Part shown: in pieces, positions 61,001 through 64,000 of the stretch
Layout of the letters: every line of letters starts with the position of its first letter
Numbering within the stretch: position 1 is the first letter of the stretch
Assembly (NCBI GenBank): GCA_023101725.1
Contig: JALJCO010013417.1
Span: 35,001-99,000, forward strand
Origin: Atherinomorus stipes
Lineage: Eukaryota; Chordata; Actinopteri; Atheriniformes; Atherinidae
Direction of reading: 5' to 3'
Length of the DNA: 64,000 nucleotides
Notes under the pieces: generated by a model
Databases searched by the model: none
Told to the model about the DNA's origin: nothing
The model's input: only the letters and a program-made list of their open reading frames with translations
Position numbers and translations under genes: made by a program

Positions 61001-64000
61001 TACAGAGGGTGTGCGGATGCCACATGTGTACAGAGGAGTGTGCGGATGCTACATGTGTACAGAGGAGTGTGCGGATGCTACATGTGTACAGAGGAGTGTG
61101 CGGATGCTACATGTGTACAGAGGAGTGTGAGGATGCTACATGTGTACAGAGGAGTGTGTGGATGCTACATGTGTACAGAGGAGTGTGTGGATGCTAATGT
61201 GTACAGAGGAGTGTGTGGATGCTACATGTGTACAGAGGAGTGTGTGCATGCTACATGTGTAGATGCTACATGTGTAAGAGGAGTGTGTGCATGCTACAGT
61301 GTAAGAGGAGCGTGTGGATGCTACATGTGTAAGAGGAGCGTGTGGATGCTACATGTGTACAGAGGAAAGTGTGGATGCTACATGTGTACAGAGGAGTGTG
61401 TGGATGCTACATGTGTACAGAGGGTGTGTGGATGCTACATGTGCAAGAGGAGTGTGTGGATGCTAATGTGTACAGAGGAGTGTGTGGATGCTAATGTGTA
61501 CAGAGGAGTGTGTGGATGCTAATGTGTAAGAGGAGTGTGTGGATGCTAATGTGTACAGAGGAGTGTGTGGATGCTACATGTGTACAGAGGAGTGTAAGGA
61601 TGCTACATGTGTACAGAGGAGTGTGTGGATGCTACATGTGTACATAGGAGTGTGTGGATGCTACGTGTGTAGTTGCTACATGTGTACATGTGTGGATGCT
61701 ACATGTGTACAGAGGAGTGTGTGCATGCTACATGTGTACAGAGGAAAGTGTGGATGCTACATGTGTACAGAGGAGTGTGTGGATGCTACATGTGTACAGA
61801 GGAGTGTGCGGATGCTACATGTGTACAGAGGAGTGTGTGCATGCTACATGTGTACAGAGGAGTGTGTGCATGCTACATGTGTAGATGCTAATGTGTAAGA
61901 GGAGTGTGTGATGTAATGTGTAAGAGGAGCGTGTGGATGCTAATGTGTAAGAGGAGTGTGAGGATGCTAATGTGTAAGAGGAAAGTGTGGATGCTAATGT
62001 GTAAGAGGAGTGTGTGGATGCTACATGTGTAAGAGGAGTGTGCGGATGCTACATGTGTAAGAGGAGTGTGCGGATGCTAATGTGTAAGAGGAGTGTGGGG
62101 ATGCTACATGTGTAAGAGGAGTGTGTGGATGCTAATGTGTACAGAGGAGTGTGTGGATGCTACGTGTGTAGATGCTACATGTGTAATGTGTGGATGCTAC
62201 ATGTGTAAGAGGAGTGTGTGGATGCTACATGTGTACAGAGGATTGTGTGGATGCTACGTGTGTAGATGCTACATGTGTAATGTGTGGATGTAATGTGTAA
62301 GAGGAGTGTGTGGATGCTACATGTGTGCAGAGGAGTGTGTGGATGCTACATGTGCACAGAGGAGTGTGTGGATGCTACATGTGCACAGAGGAGTGTGTGG
62401 ATGCTACATGTGTAAGAGGAGTGTGTGGATGCTAATGTGTACTGAGGAGTGTGTGCATGCTACATGTGTATGAGGAGTGTGTACATGCTAATGTGTAAGA
62501 GGAGCGTGTGCATGCTACATGTGTACAGAGGAGCGTGTGATGCTACATGTGCAAGAGGAGTGTGTGGATGCTACATGTGCACAGAGGAGTGTGTGGATGC
62601 TACATGTGCAAGAGGAGTGTGTGGATGCTGCATGTGCAAGAGGGTGTGTGGATGCTAATGTGAAGAGGAGTGTGTGGATGCTACATGTGCAAGAGGAGTG
62701 TGTGGATGCTACATGTGCAAGAGGAGAGTGTGGATGCTGATGTGTAAGAGGAGTGTGTGATGCTAATGTGTAAGAGGAGTGTGTGATGCTAATGTGTAGA
62801 TGCTAATGTGTAAGAGGAGTGTGGGTGTAGTGTGTAAGAGGAGTGTGTGATGCTAGTGTGTAATGGAGTGTGTGGGCTAATGTGTAAGAGGGTGTGCGGT
62901 GCTACATGTGTATAGAGGAGTGTGCGGATGCTAATGTGTAAGAGGAAAGTGTGGATGCTACATGTGTAAGAGGAGTGTGTGGATGCTACATGTGTACAGA
63001 GGGATGCTAATGTGTAAGAGGGGTGTGCGGATGCTACATGTGTACAGAGGAGAGTGTGGTGTAATGTGTAAGAGGAGTGTGTGGATGCTAATGTGTAAGA
63101 GGAGTGTGCAGATGCTAATGTGTGAGAGGAGTGTGTGGATGTAATGTGTAAGAGGGTGTGCGGTGCTAATGTGTAAGAGGAGTGTGCGGATGCTAATGTG
63201 TAAGAGGAGTGTGCGGTGCTAATGTGTACAGAGGAGTGTGCGGATGCTAATGTGTAAGAGGGTGTGAGGTGCTACATGTGTAAGAGGAGTGTGCGGTGCT
63301 AATGTGTACAGAGGAGTGTGTGGATGCTAATGTGTACAGAGGAGTGTGTGGATGCTACATGTGTACAGAGGAGTGTGTGGATGCTACATGTGTACAGAGG
63401 AGTGTGTGGATGCTACATGTGCACAGAGGAGTGTGTGGATGCTACATGTGTACAGAGGAGTGTGTGGATGCTACATGTGTAAGAGGAGTGTGTGGATGCT
63501 ACATGTGTAAGAGGAGTGTGCGGATGCTACATGTGTACAGAGGAGTGTGCGGATGCTACATGTGTAAGAGGGTGTGCGGATGCTACATGTGTAAGAGGAG
63601 TGTGCGGATGCTACATGTGTACAGAGGAGTGTAAGGATGCTACATGTGTAAGAGGGTGTAAGGATGCTACATGTGTAAGAGGAGTGTAAGGATGCTAATG
63701 TGTAAGAGGGTGTGTGCATGCTAATGTGTAAGAGGGTGTGTGATGCTAATGTGTAAGAGGGCGTGTGGTGCTAATGTGTAAGAGGAAAGTGTGGATGCTA
63801 ATGTGTAAGAGGAGTGTGTGGTGCTATGTGTAAGAGGGTGTGCGGATGTACATGTGTAAGAGGAGTGTGCGGATGCTAATGTGTAAGAGGAGTGTGAGGA
63901 TGCTAATGTGTAAGAGGAGTGTGTGGTGCTAATGTGTACAGAGGAGTGTGTGGGAGTGTGTAGTGCTAATGTGTAATGTGTGGTGCTAATGTGTAAGAGG
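61001..64000 (+). repeat. 29-bp minisatellite, part 2, increasingly degraded
   Basis: The same unit as part 1. From about 61190 on, single-base losses accumulate (ctacatg to ctaatg, tgtacag to tgtaag, ggatgc to ggtgc), giving 27- and 26-bp units. It continues to the end of the window. Confidence 0.95.

Larger units (their letters stand above)
56332..64000 (+). other. rnf2: RNF2 intron 7 (extends beyond the window)
   Basis: No candidate for the last exon (a sequence of the LNGSFSLELVSEKYWKV type) is found before the window ends. The intron is filled by MITE pieces and the 29-bp array. Confidence 0.75.

Overview
The window is eukaryotic nuclear DNA, almost certainly from a teleost fish. Coding sequence is split into short exons with GT/AG borders. 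The two recognisable host genes are highly conserved vertebrate genes. The rest is dominated by fish-type repeats: Tc1-like elements with long inverted repeats, hAT-type elements with 8-bp target duplications, a PIF/Harbinger element, L2-like LINE fragments, tRNA-derived SINEs, hairpin MITEs and large minisatellites. There are no bacterial operons, CRISPR arrays or rRNA genes.

Region 1 (1-18.0 kb, + strand) is the 3' part of AGL, the glycogen debranching enzyme. Seven terminal coding exons run from 1737 to the TAG at 17407-17409, about 299 C-terminal residues, followed by a 3'UTR with AATAAA at 17991. Its introns hold several transposons with visible target duplications: 529-914, 6337-8421 and 14657-16062. 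They also hold a Tc1-like element at about 11850-13411, a degenerate 44-bp satellite near 4-5.1 kb and many AT-rich palindromes. One AGL exon carries an extra C in a C run at 8609-8614, which breaks the frame.

Region 2 (18.0-34.4 kb) is intergenic and almost entirely mobile. It contains a hAT-like element split by a Tc1 element (18.1-20.6 kb), a Tc1 remnant with an internal 94-bp tandem expansion (21.6-22.7 kb) and two non-autonomous hAT elements with perfect 8-bp duplications (22940-23373 and 23490-24180). It also has a Harbinger element with its Myb-like and transposase genes facing each other (26.4-29.1 kb), a three-level nest of Tc1, LINE and Tc1 derivative (30.2-33.4 kb) and a SINE at 33.5 kb.

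Region 3 (about 34.5 kb to beyond 64 kb, + strand) is RNF2 (RING1B), the catalytic E3 ubiquitin ligase of Polycomb repressive complex 1. A probable promoter and untranslated first exon lie at 34.49-34.59 kb. Seven coding exons lie between 46360 and 56331 and give 309 codons. The last exon, about 32 codons, is outside the window. The introns carry five large tandem arrays: 40 bp, 86 bp and 21/28 bp in intron 1, 41 bp in the intron after coding exon 5, and 29 bp in the intron after coding exon 7. Together they make up more than half of the gene sequence seen here.

The most notable observation is that the 41-bp array was seeded by the end of RNF2 coding exon 5 together with its 5' splice site. 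Every unit carries a decoy copy of the exon end and a GT donor. The arrays read as long open frames on one strand but are not genes. I see no new multi-gene system. The novelty is in how repeats arose from, and sit against, the exon structure.
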